64,000 bases of DNA, taken from Candidatus Gastranaerophilales bacterium. Its GTDB lineage: Bacteria; Cyanobacteriota; Vampirovibrionia; Gastranaerophilales; Gastranaerophilaceae. Where the stretch lies: assembly GCA_003150395.1 (NCBI GenBank), contig QAMI01000056.1:10656-74655 (forward strand), given 5' to 3'. The notes beneath the pieces are model-generated. The model was not told the DNA's origin, ran no database searches, and worked only from the letters and a program-made list of their open reading frames with translations. Shown piece by piece: positions 1-9,031 of this stretch (positions are counted from its first letter, which is position 1; each line of letters begins with the position of its first letter). The position numbers and the translations under genes are program-made.

Positions 1-65
1 GACGGGACTCGAACCCGCGACGTCAACCTTGGGAAGGTTGCATTCTACCACTGAATTACTTCCGC
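1..65 (-). tRNA. tRNA-Gly (anticodon CCC), 3' end cut by window edge
   Basis: Read on the minus strand, the sequence has the acceptor 5' half GCGGAAG, a D arm, an anticodon stem CAACC/GGTTG enclosing loop TTCCCAA (anticodon CCC) and a T arm with TTCGAGT. Only the first base of the 3' acceptor strand lies inside the window. It shares its acceptor stem with the neighbouring tRNA-Gly(TCC), so the pair looks like an old duplication. Confidence 0.93.
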
Positions 66-76
66 AATTGAAAATA

Positions 77-107
77 AAAAAGACCGATCTTTTGAAAGGT
101 CTTTTTT
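77..107. terminator. Bidirectional hairpin terminator between the two tRNA-Gly genes
   Basis: The arms AAAAAAGACC and GGTCTTTTTT enclose a short loop, giving a stem followed by a T run on either strand. On the minus strand it lies just downstream of tRNA-Gly(TCC), so that tRNA is probably terminated here and the CCC tRNA is a separate transcript. Confidence 0.7.
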
Positions 108-108
108 A

Positions 109-184
109 TGGAGCGGAAGACGAGACTCGAACTCGCAACAACCTGCTTGGAAGGCAGGGACTCTAGCCATTGAGTTACTTCCGC
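109..184 (-). tRNA. tRNA-Gly (anticodon TCC)
   Basis: Complete cloverleaf on the minus strand: acceptor GCGGAAG/CTTCCGC, anticodon stem CCTGC/GCAGG with loop CTTCCAA (anticodon TCC), T arm GCGAG-TTCGAGT-CTCGT, discriminator T and an encoded CCA at the 3' end. Length is 76 nt. Confidence 0.95.
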
Positions 185-205
185 ATATTTACTTGTCACA
201 AAAAA

Positions 206-234
206 ATAATAGCTTAAACATATTTTTTTTGCAA
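206..234 (-). promoter_or_regulatory. Sigma-70 type promoter for tRNA-Gly(TCC)
   Basis: On the minus strand TTGCAA (229-234) and TATTAT (206-211) are 17 bp apart. The predicted transcription start falls about 15 nt upstream of the mature tRNA 5' end. Confidence 0.6.
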
Positions 235-382
235 GTGCAAGTTTTATTTTTTATAATTACTGTTTTTGGGGTGTTAAATAACCCTAACTCTTTAGAATTA
301 CTCCCTAGTTGTTAAATCATATTTTAAAAAGTTATTCTTTTGAGTGGTGAAAATATACTTGAAAAACGTTATTATATTATAG

Positions 383-467
383 TAAGCCTGTTGTATCCAA
401 GCACTTTTTCGGGGTTGCGACAAGATTTTTTCTTTAGCGTGGTTTGGTTGAAAATATGGCAGGCTTA
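383..467 (+). ncRNA. Possible structured RNA in a long non-coding stretch (unassigned)
   Basis: Positions 235-591 contain no convincing gene. Within them TAAGCCTG (383-390) pairs with CAGGCTTA (460-467), and inner segments such as CCAAGCAC and GTGGTTTGG can partly pair, giving a long irregular hairpin of about 85 nt preceded by AT-rich, promoter-like sequence. I looked for SRP, 6S and tmRNA signatures and recognised none, so this is a fold-only candidate. The strand is a guess, since the hairpin forms on both. Confidence 0.2.
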
Positions 468-591
468 TTCCCTATGATATTAAAGCTTCTCTAATATAAG
501 TTACATCTTTAATACTATGTACAATTTTATTATCAATGGTTTTCACGTTTGATATACTAAGGCTTGGCAGAAATGACAGGTCTTTTTTTTT

Positions 592-816
592 GTGCCTGAG
601 GCACACCAATACATTGGAATTAAATTAAGTAAATGCGCTTTAGGGGTGATTAGGATAAGCTATGTATATTCAATCGCTGCTATGAAGGCTTATTATATCG
701 ATTATTTACAGTTGACTGGTGAATTTGAGTCATTTTTAACAGTAAAAAAGGCCGCTCAGGAAGATATTCCAGAACAAATAAAAACAGTATTAAAAAAAGC
801 TCCGGATTTTAAATAA
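592..816 (+). CDS. Doubtful small ORF, 74 aa, possibly a gene remnant
   Basis: A GTG-initiated frame without a ribosome binding site begins right after a run of ten T. An internal ATG at 682 would give 44 residues. The C-terminal half (segment FESFLTVKKAAQEDIPEQIK) has a protein-like composition, but the first 30 residues do not. The stop lies inside the terminator hairpin shared with pckA. I do not recognise a family. It may be the 3' remnant of a decayed gene or a chance frame. Confidence 0.25.
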   Translation: MPEAHQYIGIKLSKCALGVIRISYVYSIAAMKAYYIDYLQLTGEFESFLTVKKAAQEDIPEQIKTVLKKAPDFK

Positions 817-830
817 AACCCGGAGCTTTT
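795..830. terminator. Bidirectional terminator at the 3' end of pckA
   Basis: AAAAGCTCCGG (795-805) pairs with CCGGAGCTTTT (820-830), giving A/T tails on both strands. It lies 25 bp beyond the pckA stop codon and overlaps the end of the doubtful ORF on the opposite strand. Confidence 0.8.
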
Positions 831-854
831 AAATCAATATTCAGATGTTAATTT

Positions 855-2516
855 TTACACACCTGCAAATGAGGTTGCTTCTTTAACAACTGCTTCAAGA
901 GCTTCCAAAGCGTCAGCCGGTAATTTATCGATACCTGCTTTTTCTGTTTCTCTTGATTTAACAAAGTTGATTCTGTCGTTCATACGAGCAACGAATTGTG
1001 AAGCGTATTCTTTGTTAGAGAATGAAGCGTCAAATCCTTCAACATCCATAATTTGAATGTCTGAGAAGTTTTCCCATTTATGGAAGTTTGCACTGCCTTC
1101 AACAATTGCTTCAATAATGCCCAAAGTATGTTTCGGTTGAACTTTTGTACCCATGAATTCACCTGTGTTCAAGATGTAGCAGTCAACGCCATCAGCTATT
1201 AACTGTTTGAATCTTGTATAGTCAACTGAAAGCGGATAAACTCTGAATGGGTTAGCATAAGGTTCAACAACAAGTGCATTCGGGTCAACGCCGGCTGCAA
1301 GTCTTTCTGCTGAAGAACGTTTTGTTGCAAGAGTTGCACCCATAGCAGAACCTAATGAAGCTCCTGACAATTTAAGTACAGGCGGAATTGTAGGATCTTT
1401 CATTAACCAGAAAATAGCATTAATCGGCTGGTCAATTCTGTCAACTCTGTTTGGTGACCAAAGTTTTGATTTAACAGCACGTCCGTTGCCGTTTCTGATA
1501 TCTTCTGTAACAGAAACAACTTTTCCGTCAGCAAGAGCAATTGCACCTGCATTCTGTTGAGTCAATATATATTTGTTGTCTTCACAGCCAATCGGGTAAT
1601 CTGCTGTTTTGTCGAAGTAAGCAGGTTCAAGAGCGATTGTGTATTTGTCATGAACATTAATAATAAATGCATCATCATGAAGAACTGTGATGTTATATTT
1701 GTTGTTGTGTTTAGCGTGTGTGATAGTTGATTTGCCGGAGCCAGAAAGTCCGAAAACAGCTACCTGGAATGATTTTCCGCCGTCAAGGTTGTAACGTTTC
1801 ATACCGCCATGGCATGATGCATAACCGTTACGTGCTGCACAACCCCATGCTAAAGTTAAAGTACCTTTTTTGTGTTCGCCGAAGTATCTCATACCCAAAA
1901 TACAAGCGCAGTTGTGTTCAGGGTCAAAGAATGTCAAACCATACGGGAAGTCAGGGTGTGTCCAGTCCGGATCAGAGAACACATAGATGTCGCCATCCGG
2001 TAACTGTCTTGAATTTGCGTACATTTCAGTATATTTTTCGTTAATATACTGGAAGTTTAGCATCCAAGAGTACATAATGTTTTCAAATCCTTCAGGAATC
2101 ATTAAGTGAGCTTTTACCATGAAGTCTTCTTCCAAACCGACAACAGCTTCTGTTCTGTACATTAATCTGTCGCGGGTGCCGTAAATTGCTTCACGTATAA
2201 TCGGAAGTAAATATTTTAAATCACAATTTGGTTCACCAACGATTTTTCTTGCAGCAGCGCAACGGCCAACTACAGTACCATCGTTGAACAATAACTGATT
2301 TGCGCCTTGCGGAAGACCAATTTTTTCCGGCTGGTAAACTGGCATGCCTGTTAATTCAATTGTTCCGGGGCTGTTTTTTGCTAGTTTGTAAGCTTCTGAT
2401 ACTGACTTAACTTCTTCAACATTATTTCCGAAGAAAGGTGCAGTAATTGTAGCACGAGCTGCTGACATAAGTTCTTTGAGCTCTTCTGAATTTGTAAAAA
2501 ATTCTTTTGTTGCCAT
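855..2516 (-). CDS. pckA: Phosphoenolpyruvate carboxykinase (ATP)
   Basis: Cytosolic enzyme interconverting oxaloacetate plus ATP with phosphoenolpyruvate, CO2 and ADP. In an anaerobe it may run towards oxaloacetate for succinate formation, or serve gluconeogenesis. The 553 residues match the usual family length (about 530-550). The P-loop GLSGSGKST is at 256-264 and the metal-binding pair LHDDAF at 279-284. The ATG is preceded by AAGGAG and, further upstream, by a small AACACT/AGTGTT hairpin in the leader. It is monocistronic, with its own terminator. The P-loop has Ser where many family members have Thr (GLSGTGKTT). The assignment is secure; the metabolic direction is inference. Confidence 0.96.
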   Translation of the reverse strand: MATKEFFTNSEELKELMSAARATITAPFFGNNVEEVKSVSEAYKLAKNSPGTIELTGMPVYQPEKIGLPQGANQLLFNDGTVVGRCAAARKIVGEPNCDLKYLLPIIREAIYGTRDRLMYRTEAVVGLEEDFMVKAHLMIPEGFENIMYSWMLNFQYINEKYTEMYANSRQLPDGDIYVFSDPDWTHPDFPYGLTFFDPEHNCACILGMRYFGEHKKGTLTLAWGCAARNGYASCHGGMKRYNLDGGKSFQVAVFGLSGSGKSTITHAKHNNKYNITVLHDDAFIINVHDKYTIALEPAYFDKTADYPIGCEDNKYILTQQNAGAIALADGKVVSVTEDIRNGNGRAVKSKLWSPNRVDRIDQPINAIFWLMKDPTIPPVLKLSGASLGSAMGATLATKRSSAERLAAGVDPNALVVEPYANPFRVYPLSVDYTRFKQLIADGVDCYILNTGEFMGTKVQPKHTLGIIEAIVEGSANFHKWENFSDIQIMDVEGFDASFSNKEYASQFVARMNDRINFVKSRETEKAGIDKLPADALEALEAVVKEATSFAGV

Positions 2517-2617
2517 AATATTCTCCTTCTTTTAAACACTATCCTAGTGTTTTATTCTTATTCAAATCCTAACACAAAAAGAAAAAATCTCAATTATCAA
2601 AAATTTAAAAATATATT

Positions 2618-3586
2618 TTATAAATCAAGAATAGGCACATCGCCCTCAATTTTAATTTCAAACTCGGTGCCTTCTGGTATGTAAACCTCTTTGCCAGGGG
2701 CAAAAAATGCAATAACAGGTGCTATAAATAAATCAGCAGTTTGTAAGATTGCTCCTGTCAAAAAATAGAAAGGTTTTGCAACAGCGCTTACGCATTCGTC
2801 ATGAACTTTGTTGCACGGATCCATATTATAATAATTATTTATTGTTCCGTTGTTTACTGTATCAGCTAAATTATCTTTGTAGTTTGAAGGAACGGCAACT
2901 GCTCCGAACATGACATTTTTCTTATTCATTTTGGAAATATAGGCTTCGGTAGGATAGGTAACGTTTTCTATCTGGAGTCCGGTTATTTTTACTTTCAATG
3001 TGCCGCTTCCACCGCCTTTTCGAGGAGGCTTATTTTTAATAACTTCACCTTTGAAAATCAGTTTTGCCGGGTCTTTATCAAGAAAAAGTCTTTCCGGATA
3101 AATTGATTCAAACACAACTTCTGTGCCACTTGAGGATTCAAATGACATTGGCTGTAAGGATTTAACTTCAAATTTGCGTCCTTTTTCAAGCACAACGGCT
3201 GTTAATTCTTTTCCATAAAGACATTTGTAAGCGCTTTTAAAAGCATCAATCGTTCCTGTTTTATGAAAGAGTAAGTCGTTTGAAACAGGACATGCTGCGA
3301 TTTGTTCCTTATCAATCAATTCTATAACTTCATTTTTGTCAGCCATATTACTCTGTGCAGTTTGCAGATTATTATCATCATTAAGTATATTTTCATCAGA
3401 TGAAAGTTTTGAGGTTTTGTCATTTTTAATTTTCTCTTCATAAGAAGAAGATATTTCTTCAGGAACAGCAAGCGGAAGTTTTGAGATTTCTTCCGCATGC
3501 GTATTTAGCGTTTCATCTGAAAAACAAGGGGTAAATGTACTTGAGAGTATTGCACAGAGCAATATAACTTTAAATAAATTATTCAT
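2618..3586 (-). CDS. Secreted or periplasmic protein of unknown function, 322 aa
   Basis: The N terminus has a classical signal peptide (lysine at 6, hydrophobic VILLCAILSS, cleavage near PCFSDE). Residues 25-95 are polar and probably disordered. The rest is beta-rich, with segments such as KLIFKGEVIKNKPPRKGGG and a C-terminal PEGTEFEIKIEGDVPI, which reads like a beta-sandwich edge. There is a short hydrophobic stretch near residues 270-295 (FLTGAILQTADLFIAPVIAF) that may be buried or membrane-associated. I do not recognise a family. The start has AGGAAA upstream. It follows pckA on the same strand after a 100 bp gap and is probably a separate unit. Confidence 0.7.
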   Translation of the reverse strand: MNNLFKVILLCAILSSTFTPCFSDETLNTHAEEISKLPLAVPEEISSSYEEKIKNDKTSKLSSDENILNDDNNLQTAQSNMADKNEVIELIDKEQIAACPVSNDLLFHKTGTIDAFKSAYKCLYGKELTAVVLEKGRKFEVKSLQPMSFESSSGTEVVFESIYPERLFLDKDPAKLIFKGEVIKNKPPRKGGGSGTLKVKITGLQIENVTYPTEAYISKMNKKNVMFGAVAVPSNYKDNLADTVNNGTINNYYNMDPCNKVHDECVSAVAKPFYFLTGAILQTADLFIAPVIAFFAPGKEVYIPEGTEFEIKIEGDVPILDL

Positions 3587-3889
3587 TTATTTTTCCTATA
3601 TCAATATTTGTAATTTGGGGTAATAAACGAGCTATCTCTCGGATATCTCATCCATAGCTTTTGTATATACATAATCTATTAAACCAGATGTTTTGCAATC
3701 CTTCAAAAAAATGATTACATATAAAATGTTTATGTTCAAATAATATAATTTTAATATATTAGCCGCATGGACAGGGTGAAAGTTTCTAACTTTGGATAAA
3801 ATATAATTGATTTACTGCTAAAAATATACAAAAATTTTGATTTATGTGATAAGATATAATTGTTGAGAGACAAAGAAGGGAACTTAAAT
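3587..3889. other. Intergenic region between divergent genes, no gene seen
   Basis: About 300 bp of very AT-rich sequence separating the secreted protein on the minus strand from the OB-fold-like gene on the plus strand. It probably contains both promoters: a TATAAT lies at about 3854, but no convincing -35 partner at 16-18 bp was found. No tRNA, riboswitch or strong hairpin was recognised. Confidence 0.5.
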
Positions 3890-4411
3890 ATGTGCAAAGC
3901 TAAATATATATTACCAATACTCGTAATTTCCGCAGGATTAAGTTTTACAAGTGCAGTAGCCAATACCGCAGGTATTAATCTGGAAAATCCGCTGATTCAG
4001 GTTTCTGCAGTAAATCCCGGAGCGGCAGTAGCAGCTAAAAATTATATGCAGGTTCAGCCGCTGGAAATGGTGAAAAATCCTTCTTTTTATCTTAATAAAT
4101 ATGTAAAAATTAAAGGGAAATTCGATAAATTTTCAACCCTTGGGCTTGATTACAAGCCTGCAATGAAAAGCTCCGAAGACTATATTACATTTTTGATTCA
4201 AAGACCGGATGTTACAGATCATAATATTCCGCTTTCAGAATTGAAAATTTTCCTAAAACGCGCAGAAGCAGAAAAACATATTGATTTAAATGCCGGAGAT
4301 GAAGTCGAATTTACCGGTAAAGTTTTTTCAACTGCTTTGGGTGATGTATGGGTAGATGTTGATCAATTTAAAGTTTTAACTGCAAAACCTAAAGAAACAG
4401 ATAAAAAATAG
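3890..4411 (+). CDS. Exported OB-fold-like protein, 173 aa
   Basis: The chosen ATG follows GAAGGGAA at good spacing; an upstream TTG in the same frame would add ten residues that do not suit a signal peptide. The first 25 residues (KYILPILVISAGLSFTSAVA) form a signal peptide. The mature part has the pattern VKIKGKFDKF ... DEVEFTGKVFSTALGDVWVDVDQF, typical of an OB-fold domain in periplasmic proteins that modulate a partner or bind ligands. It lies 37 bp upstream of the GH57-type gene on the same strand and may be cotranscribed with it. The precise role is unknown. Confidence 0.7.
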   Translation: MCKAKYILPILVISAGLSFTSAVANTAGINLENPLIQVSAVNPGAAVAAKNYMQVQPLEMVKNPSFYLNKYVKIKGKFDKFSTLGLDYKPAMKSSEDYITFLIQRPDVTDHNIPLSELKIFLKRAEAEKHIDLNAGDEVEFTGKVFSTALGDVWVDVDQFKVLTAKPKETDKK

Positions 4412-4448
4412 TGTTATATGATTAAGGAGCAATATCGGGAGTTAAGAT

Positions 4449-6950
4449 ATGACTGATGAAAACAAAAATAAAAAGTTTTTAACTATACATGGACACTTCT
4501 ACCAGCCGCCGCGTGAAAATCCGTGGTTGGAAGCAATTGAGTTGCAAGATAGCGCGCTTCCTTTTCATGATTGGAACGAAAGAATAAACAAAGAGTGTTA
4601 TAACCCGAATTCAGTCTCCAAAATTGTGGACAGCCGGAACCGTATTCTGGATATTGTCAATAATTATGAACATATGAGCTACAATTTTGGTCCGACTCTT
4701 CTTTCCTGGATGGAACAATTTGCTCCGTTGACCTATGAAAGAATTATTAAAGCTGATATCGAAAGCATTCAGGAGCATGGCGGGCATGGAAATGCCATGG
4801 CGCAGGTTTACAACCATATAATTATGCCGCTTGCGAATGAAAATGACAAAATTACACAGGTAAAATGGGGTATCAGAGATTTTGAATACCGTTTTGGCCG
4901 TAAACCTGAAGGAATTTGGCTTGCCGAAACTGCCGTTGATGATGATACCTTGAGAGTGCTTGAAGCTAACGGTATCAAATTTACTGTACTTTCGCCATAC
5001 CAGGCGCAGGCAATCAGAAAAGAAGGCGATAAAAAATGGACGGACGTAAGCTGGGGGAATATTGACCCTGCCCGTTCTTACAGATATTACATCAAATCTG
5101 CTCCAGGCAAATATATTGATTTGTTCTTTTATGATGGCGCTATTTCACGTTCAGTTGCCTTTGATGAACTTCTTAAAGATGGCAACAAATTTGCAAGAAG
5201 GCTTAGAGAAGGTGTTTCAGATTGCCGTGACTATTCTCAGCTTGTAAATATTGCAACAGACGGTGAAAGCTACGGGCATCATACGAAATTTGGCGATATG
5301 GCTCTTGCTTATGTTCTTCAAATCAAGGCAAAGGAAGAAGGCTTTACAATAACAAATTACGCTGAATATCTTGCAAATTACAGAAGTGACTACGAAGTTG
5401 ATATCAAACAAGCTTCAAGCTGGAGCTGTTTTCATGGTGTAGGCCGCTGGAAAGAGGATTGCGGCTGCTCAACCGGAGGCCATCCGGGATGGAACCAAAA
5501 ATGGAGAAAACCGCTTCGTGAAGCTTTAGATTATTTGCGTGATGAACTTGCCGGACTTTTTGAAGAAGAAGGAGCTAAATACTTTACAAAAGATTGTTGG
5601 GAGGTTAGAAACAACTATATTGACGTTATTCTTGACCGTAACATAATGAATGTACAAAAATTCCAAAGCGAGAATTTTAAACATGACCTCTCTGACGACA
5701 AAAAAGTTAAAGCCATGGAACTTCTCGAAATCCAACGCCAGGCAATGCTTATGTACACAAGCTGCGGATGGTTTTTCTCTGAAATTTCAGGAATAGAAAC
5801 TGTCCAAATCATGAAATATGCAGCCCGTGCAATGCAATTGGCTGCCGGCTTTACAAAGAAAGATTTCGAAAGCAAATTTACTGAAATTCTTTCAGAGGCA
5901 AAAAGCAATATTCAGGAATACGGCACCGGAAGAGATATTTTCAATAATTTCGTTAAACCGTCAATTGTTACGCCAAAGCAAATTGCAAGTTTATGGGCGA
6001 TTTCATCTTTGTATGAAGATTTTGAAGACGAAGAAAATGTGTATTGTTACATGATTAAGCGCGACGATTATCAAAAAGTTCAAAAAGGGTCGTCAAATCT
6101 TGTAATCGGACATATTGAAATTCAGTCCATGATAACTCTTCAAAAATCAAATTTAGTATTTGCCCTAATGCAATATTCCGGCGGCGACTTCCATTGTGCA
6201 ATTAAAGAATATTCTGATGACAGCGAATATAACAAAATGAAAACAGAACTTATTAAAACCTTTATGCTTAATCCGCTGACTGAAATTATCAGAGCCTTGG
6301 ATGAATATTTCGGCAAAGATTACTTCACGCTTAAGGATATTTTCATTGAAGAAAGAAGAAAAATTCTTCAAAGGCTTCTTAAAGGGAAGATGCAGCGTTT
6401 TGCTCAGATTTATCAAGACATGTACGACGAGGGCAAAAGTTCAATATATCATATGCAGTCACTTGGTCTTGCCATTCCGGATGAGTTTAAAATTGCCGCA
6501 GAATATGCTCTTAGCCGCAAGTTTAACGAACTAATTAAACATTCGGCAGGTTTTATGGATCCATCTATATTACAGGAAGCATCAGATATAAACTTTGAAG
6601 CCAGAAAAATGGGAATAAAACTTGATAAACAAACTTCAAACGCTATATTTGGAAAGAAAATCGTTCAAAATATTAACCGGCTTGCTTATAGTTTTGAAAT
6701 TCAACAGGCGGATGTTGTTTTAGAACTGTTTGACTATGTTGAAAAGCTGGAGCTTGAAGTTGATATTTCCGAAGCTCAGAATATTTATTACTCAAAGATC
6801 TATCATAAAATCGGAGAAATTATTGAGATTAGCAAAGGTTCATCTCGCTCAAGCGATAAGAAGTTTGTAAATATGCTTCTTGATATAGGAGTAAAACTAA
6901 ATATTAATACTGAATTTTATCGTGCGAAACTTATTAAAACAGGGGCTTAA
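4449..6950 (+). CDS. Glycoside hydrolase family 57 / DUF3536 protein
   Basis: An 833-residue cytoplasmic protein (no signal peptide). The N terminus FLTIHGHFYQPPRENPWLEA is the characteristic opening of GH57-type catalytic domains that carry DUF3536, followed by EGIWLAETAVDD, which holds a glutamate in the place expected for the catalytic nucleophile, and ATDGESYGHH, where the catalytic Asp/His region lies. The C-terminal half is helical, as in DUF3536 proteins. GH57 enzymes act on alpha-glucans such as glycogen (amylopullulanase or branching activities), so a role in storage glucan metabolism is likely, but the substrate cannot be told. It is preceded by AAGGAG. Confidence 0.88.
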   Translation: MTDENKNKKFLTIHGHFYQPPRENPWLEAIELQDSALPFHDWNERINKECYNPNSVSKIVDSRNRILDIVNNYEHMSYNFGPTLLSWMEQFAPLTYERIIKADIESIQEHGGHGNAMAQVYNHIIMPLANENDKITQVKWGIRDFEYRFGRKPEGIWLAETAVDDDTLRVLEANGIKFTVLSPYQAQAIRKEGDKKWTDVSWGNIDPARSYRYYIKSAPGKYIDLFFYDGAISRSVAFDELLKDGNKFARRLREGVSDCRDYSQLVNIATDGESYGHHTKFGDMALAYVLQIKAKEEGFTITNYAEYLANYRSDYEVDIKQASSWSCFHGVGRWKEDCGCSTGGHPGWNQKWRKPLREALDYLRDELAGLFEEEGAKYFTKDCWEVRNNYIDVILDRNIMNVQKFQSENFKHDLSDDKKVKAMELLEIQRQAMLMYTSCGWFFSEISGIETVQIMKYAARAMQLAAGFTKKDFESKFTEILSEAKSNIQEYGTGRDIFNNFVKPSIVTPKQIASLWAISSLYEDFEDEENVYCYMIKRDDYQKVQKGSSNLVIGHIEIQSMITLQKSNLVFALMQYSGGDFHCAIKEYSDDSEYNKMKTELIKTFMLNPLTEIIRALDEYFGKDYFTLKDIFIEERRKILQRLLKGKMQRFAQIYQDMYDEGKSSIYHMQSLGLAIPDEFKIAAEYALSRKFNELIKHSAGFMDPSILQEASDINFEARKMGIKLDKQTSNAIFGKKIVQNINRLAYSFEIQQADVVLELFDYVEKLELEVDISEAQNIYYSKIYHKIGEIIEISKGSSRSSDKKFVNMLLDIGVKLNINTEFYRAKLIKTGA

Positions 6951-6957
6951 TCTGATT

Positions 6958-7539
6958 TTACCAGTCGTAAGAGCCGTATTTTTTGTACAATTCAATTGAG
7001 GACTTAATTTTATGCTCAACTGCTTCAATTCTTTTGAGTATTGTTTCATTGACCTTGCGCTTTTTTAAAAGTTCAAGTTCCAACAGCTCCTCTTTTGAAC
7101 GGCGGATTTTTTCTTTAGCTTTTTCTCTCTCAAGGAACAGCCAGCCCTCAAACCCGCATCCTGGCGGAACAATTGACCAGGGTGTGCTTGGACAGTGCCG
7201 GCATAATACGGGACGTTCTTCGTATATTGAACATAAATTATCTTCTAAAAGATATTTACATCTGTAGAATGTTGTATTTTCTTCATTGAAATTGCCATCA
7301 ATGCTTAACCTCTCAATAACATTATCAACAAGTTCTTTATCAACCTTTCGTGCAGCTTCAATTGAACAGTAAGGCTCAAATATTTTTAAAAACTCGCATG
7401 CCATTTTATCACCTAGTTCGGCGAGTCTTTTTAGTTCCTTATAGGATTTTTGCGTTGTTACCACACGGCAGCATCTTCCGCACATATGACAAAGTTCTTG
7501 AGGCCGCCTTGCTAAATAAGTTTCTTCATAACTTCCCAT
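6958..7539 (-). CDS. YkgJ-type cysteine cluster protein, 193 aa
   Basis: Contains LCHMCGRCCRVV near the N terminus, then CKYLLEDNLCSIYEERPVLCRHCPSTPW and a late CGF, the arrangement of the YkgJ / CxxCxxCC family thought to bind zinc or an iron-sulfur cluster. A helical, charged C-terminal tail (REKAKEKIRRSKEELLELELLKKRKV) follows. The biochemical role of this family is not established. It converges on the GH57 gene with only 7 bp between stop codons. A second paralogue lies at 14372-15049. Confidence 0.82.
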   Translation of the reverse strand: MGSYEETYLARRPQELCHMCGRCCRVVTTQKSYKELKRLAELGDKMACEFLKIFEPYCSIEAARKVDKELVDNVIERLSIDGNFNEENTTFYRCKYLLEDNLCSIYEERPVLCRHCPSTPWSIVPPGCGFEGWLFLEREKAKEKIRRSKEELLELELLKKRKVNETILKRIEAVEHKIKSSIELYKKYGSYDW

Positions 7540-7667
7540 ATTTTAATTATATGCAAAATTGTTAATTCTAATAAACACTTTAACATTTCTTAAAGTTTTT
7601 AAAATAAAAGCAATAAATTTGAAGAAAAATACTTTTTATATATAAGTATTTACGAAAAGGTAGTGTT

Positions 7668-8537
7668 ATGACATCAGTTCAAAATCAGGGAAATCAACAA
7701 ATTCAAACAATGAATCAACCACAGACTCATTTTCAGCCGCAGCTTGCGCAGCCACAAGCACAACAACTGCAGCCGAATTATACAACGGCTCCGCAAACAC
7801 AAACAGCGCCTCCGCCAAGTTATGCCGGTGTAAATATCCAGATTTATAACCCGTCAGTCGGTATTCCGAATATAAATCCGACAGGAAATGCGCCTGCCTC
7901 ACAAAGTTTACCGGGAATAGCATATCCGCAGAATTATTACACCCAGCAATACGGTTTGCCGCAAGGCAGCGGAAATATTACTGCGCAGGGCGGAAACGCG
8001 GTCGTAAATAATAATATTAATTCTCCACAAACTCCAATTGAAAATGATGCAAATACTGTAAAAGCTTTAGCCGATTCAACAAATAAAACAACATCATCAG
8101 AAACTTCAAAAACAGAAAAAAAAGAAGAAAATAAGAAAACTGAAAAAAGAAAAATTGTTGAATTAAGCGATGATTATATCAAAAATCTTGAAAATTATCT
8201 TAACAGCCAGGATAAAGAAGTTCGCATGATGGGTGCCAAAGAAGTTGTAGCAAGACTCCAGGAAGATGACAGCCGAAAAGATGATCCTGCATTAACTGCT
8301 CTTGTAAACAAAATGCTTCAAGACCCTTCACAACAGATAAGATTTCTTGCCTTAAGCATGCTTGATTCAAGAACATGTACCGGCGATGATTACACAATCG
8401 GGGTTTTGAAGAAAATGCAGAATTCAACCTCCGGTTATGGTCAGGATGCTGCTCAGGCAACCAATATCTTACTCAAAATGTCAGGCAAAATAGTTGAAAA
8501 GGAATTTGAAGTTCCGGAAAGCTCCTCAAAGAAATAA
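7668..8537 (+). CDS. Gln/Pro-rich protein with C-terminal HEAT-like repeats
   Basis: A 289-residue protein in two parts. Residues 1-135 are low complexity, rich in Q, P, N and T (QPQLAQPQAQQLQ and similar), followed by a charged linker. From about 165 (DDYIKNLENYLNSQDKEVRM) there are two or three helical pairs of HEAT or armadillo type (SQDKEVRMMGAKEVVARLQE and DPSQQIRFLALSMLD), which normally form protein-binding superhelices. No signal peptide. AAAGG precedes the ATG. It lies 11 bp upstream of the next gene, probably one operon. No enzyme motif is visible; a scaffold role is inference. Confidence 0.72.
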   Translation: MTSVQNQGNQQIQTMNQPQTHFQPQLAQPQAQQLQPNYTTAPQTQTAPPPSYAGVNIQIYNPSVGIPNINPTGNAPASQSLPGIAYPQNYYTQQYGLPQGSGNITAQGGNAVVNNNINSPQTPIENDANTVKALADSTNKTTSSETSKTEKKEENKKTEKRKIVELSDDYIKNLENYLNSQDKEVRMMGAKEVVARLQEDDSRKDDPALTALVNKMLQDPSQQIRFLALSMLDSRTCTGDDYTIGVLKKMQNSTSGYGQDAAQATNILLKMSGKIVEKEFEVPESSSKK

Positions 8538-8548
8538 AGGCATAAATT

Positions 8549-9013
8549 ATGAATATTATTAGTGCAGTAAAAAATAATTACGGAAAATATCTTGCAAAAA
8601 CGGCAGGTGCGGCTGCATTGTATTTTATTGCACGTGATGCCCATACTATCGGAAAGCTTCAAGCTGATGTAACTTCCTCAACTCATGATGCAAATGTAAG
8701 CATGGATTTATTTGAAAATTCTCAGCGTCTGGACTCGCCAAGTCTTTTAAAAAGCGAAGTTAAAGACAAGGTTTTTAAATATCATTTGGGAAGCAACATG
8801 CTTTCATTCTTCAATTCAGCAATTGGGTATTTTTCCGGAGTCTGTTCTATGCTTTGTAATGATGTTGTGCCATTAGCATTAAGCGCGACAGCACTTCTTG
8901 CCAAAGGTAAAAAGCTTGCATGCACAAGTGCAATTGCACTTGCTGCATATTCTGGACTCAGTTTTATCAAAGATGGACTTGGGTTAGGAACAACAAAGTT
9001 CCTACAGAAATAA
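8549..9013 (+). CDS. Hypothetical protein with hydrophobic C-terminal half, 154 aa
   Basis: Follows the HEAT-like protein by 11 bp and has AAAGG before the ATG, so the two are probably cotranscribed. The N terminus is amphipathic (ISAVKNNYGKYLAKTAGAAALYFIARDA). Residues about 95-150 hold two small-residue-rich hydrophobic stretches (LSFFNSAIGYFSGVCSMLC and VVPLALSATALLAKGKKLACTSAIALAAY) that could be membrane helices. No known family recognised. Confidence 0.65.
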   Translation: MNIISAVKNNYGKYLAKTAGAAALYFIARDAHTIGKLQADVTSSTHDANVSMDLFENSQRLDSPSLLKSEVKDKVFKYHLGSNMLSFFNSAIGYFSGVCSMLCNDVVPLALSATALLAKGKKLACTSAIALAAYSGLSFIKDGLGLGTTKFLQK

Positions 9014-9031
9014 TTTCTTGAATAAAGTTCT

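Noticed and set aside
383..467. SRP RNA, 6S RNA or tmRNA
   Set aside because: The fold is suggestive but diagnostic motifs (the GGAAG/AGCAG SRP loop, tmRNA tag frame, 6S bubble) were not found; kept only as a weak structured-RNA candidate.
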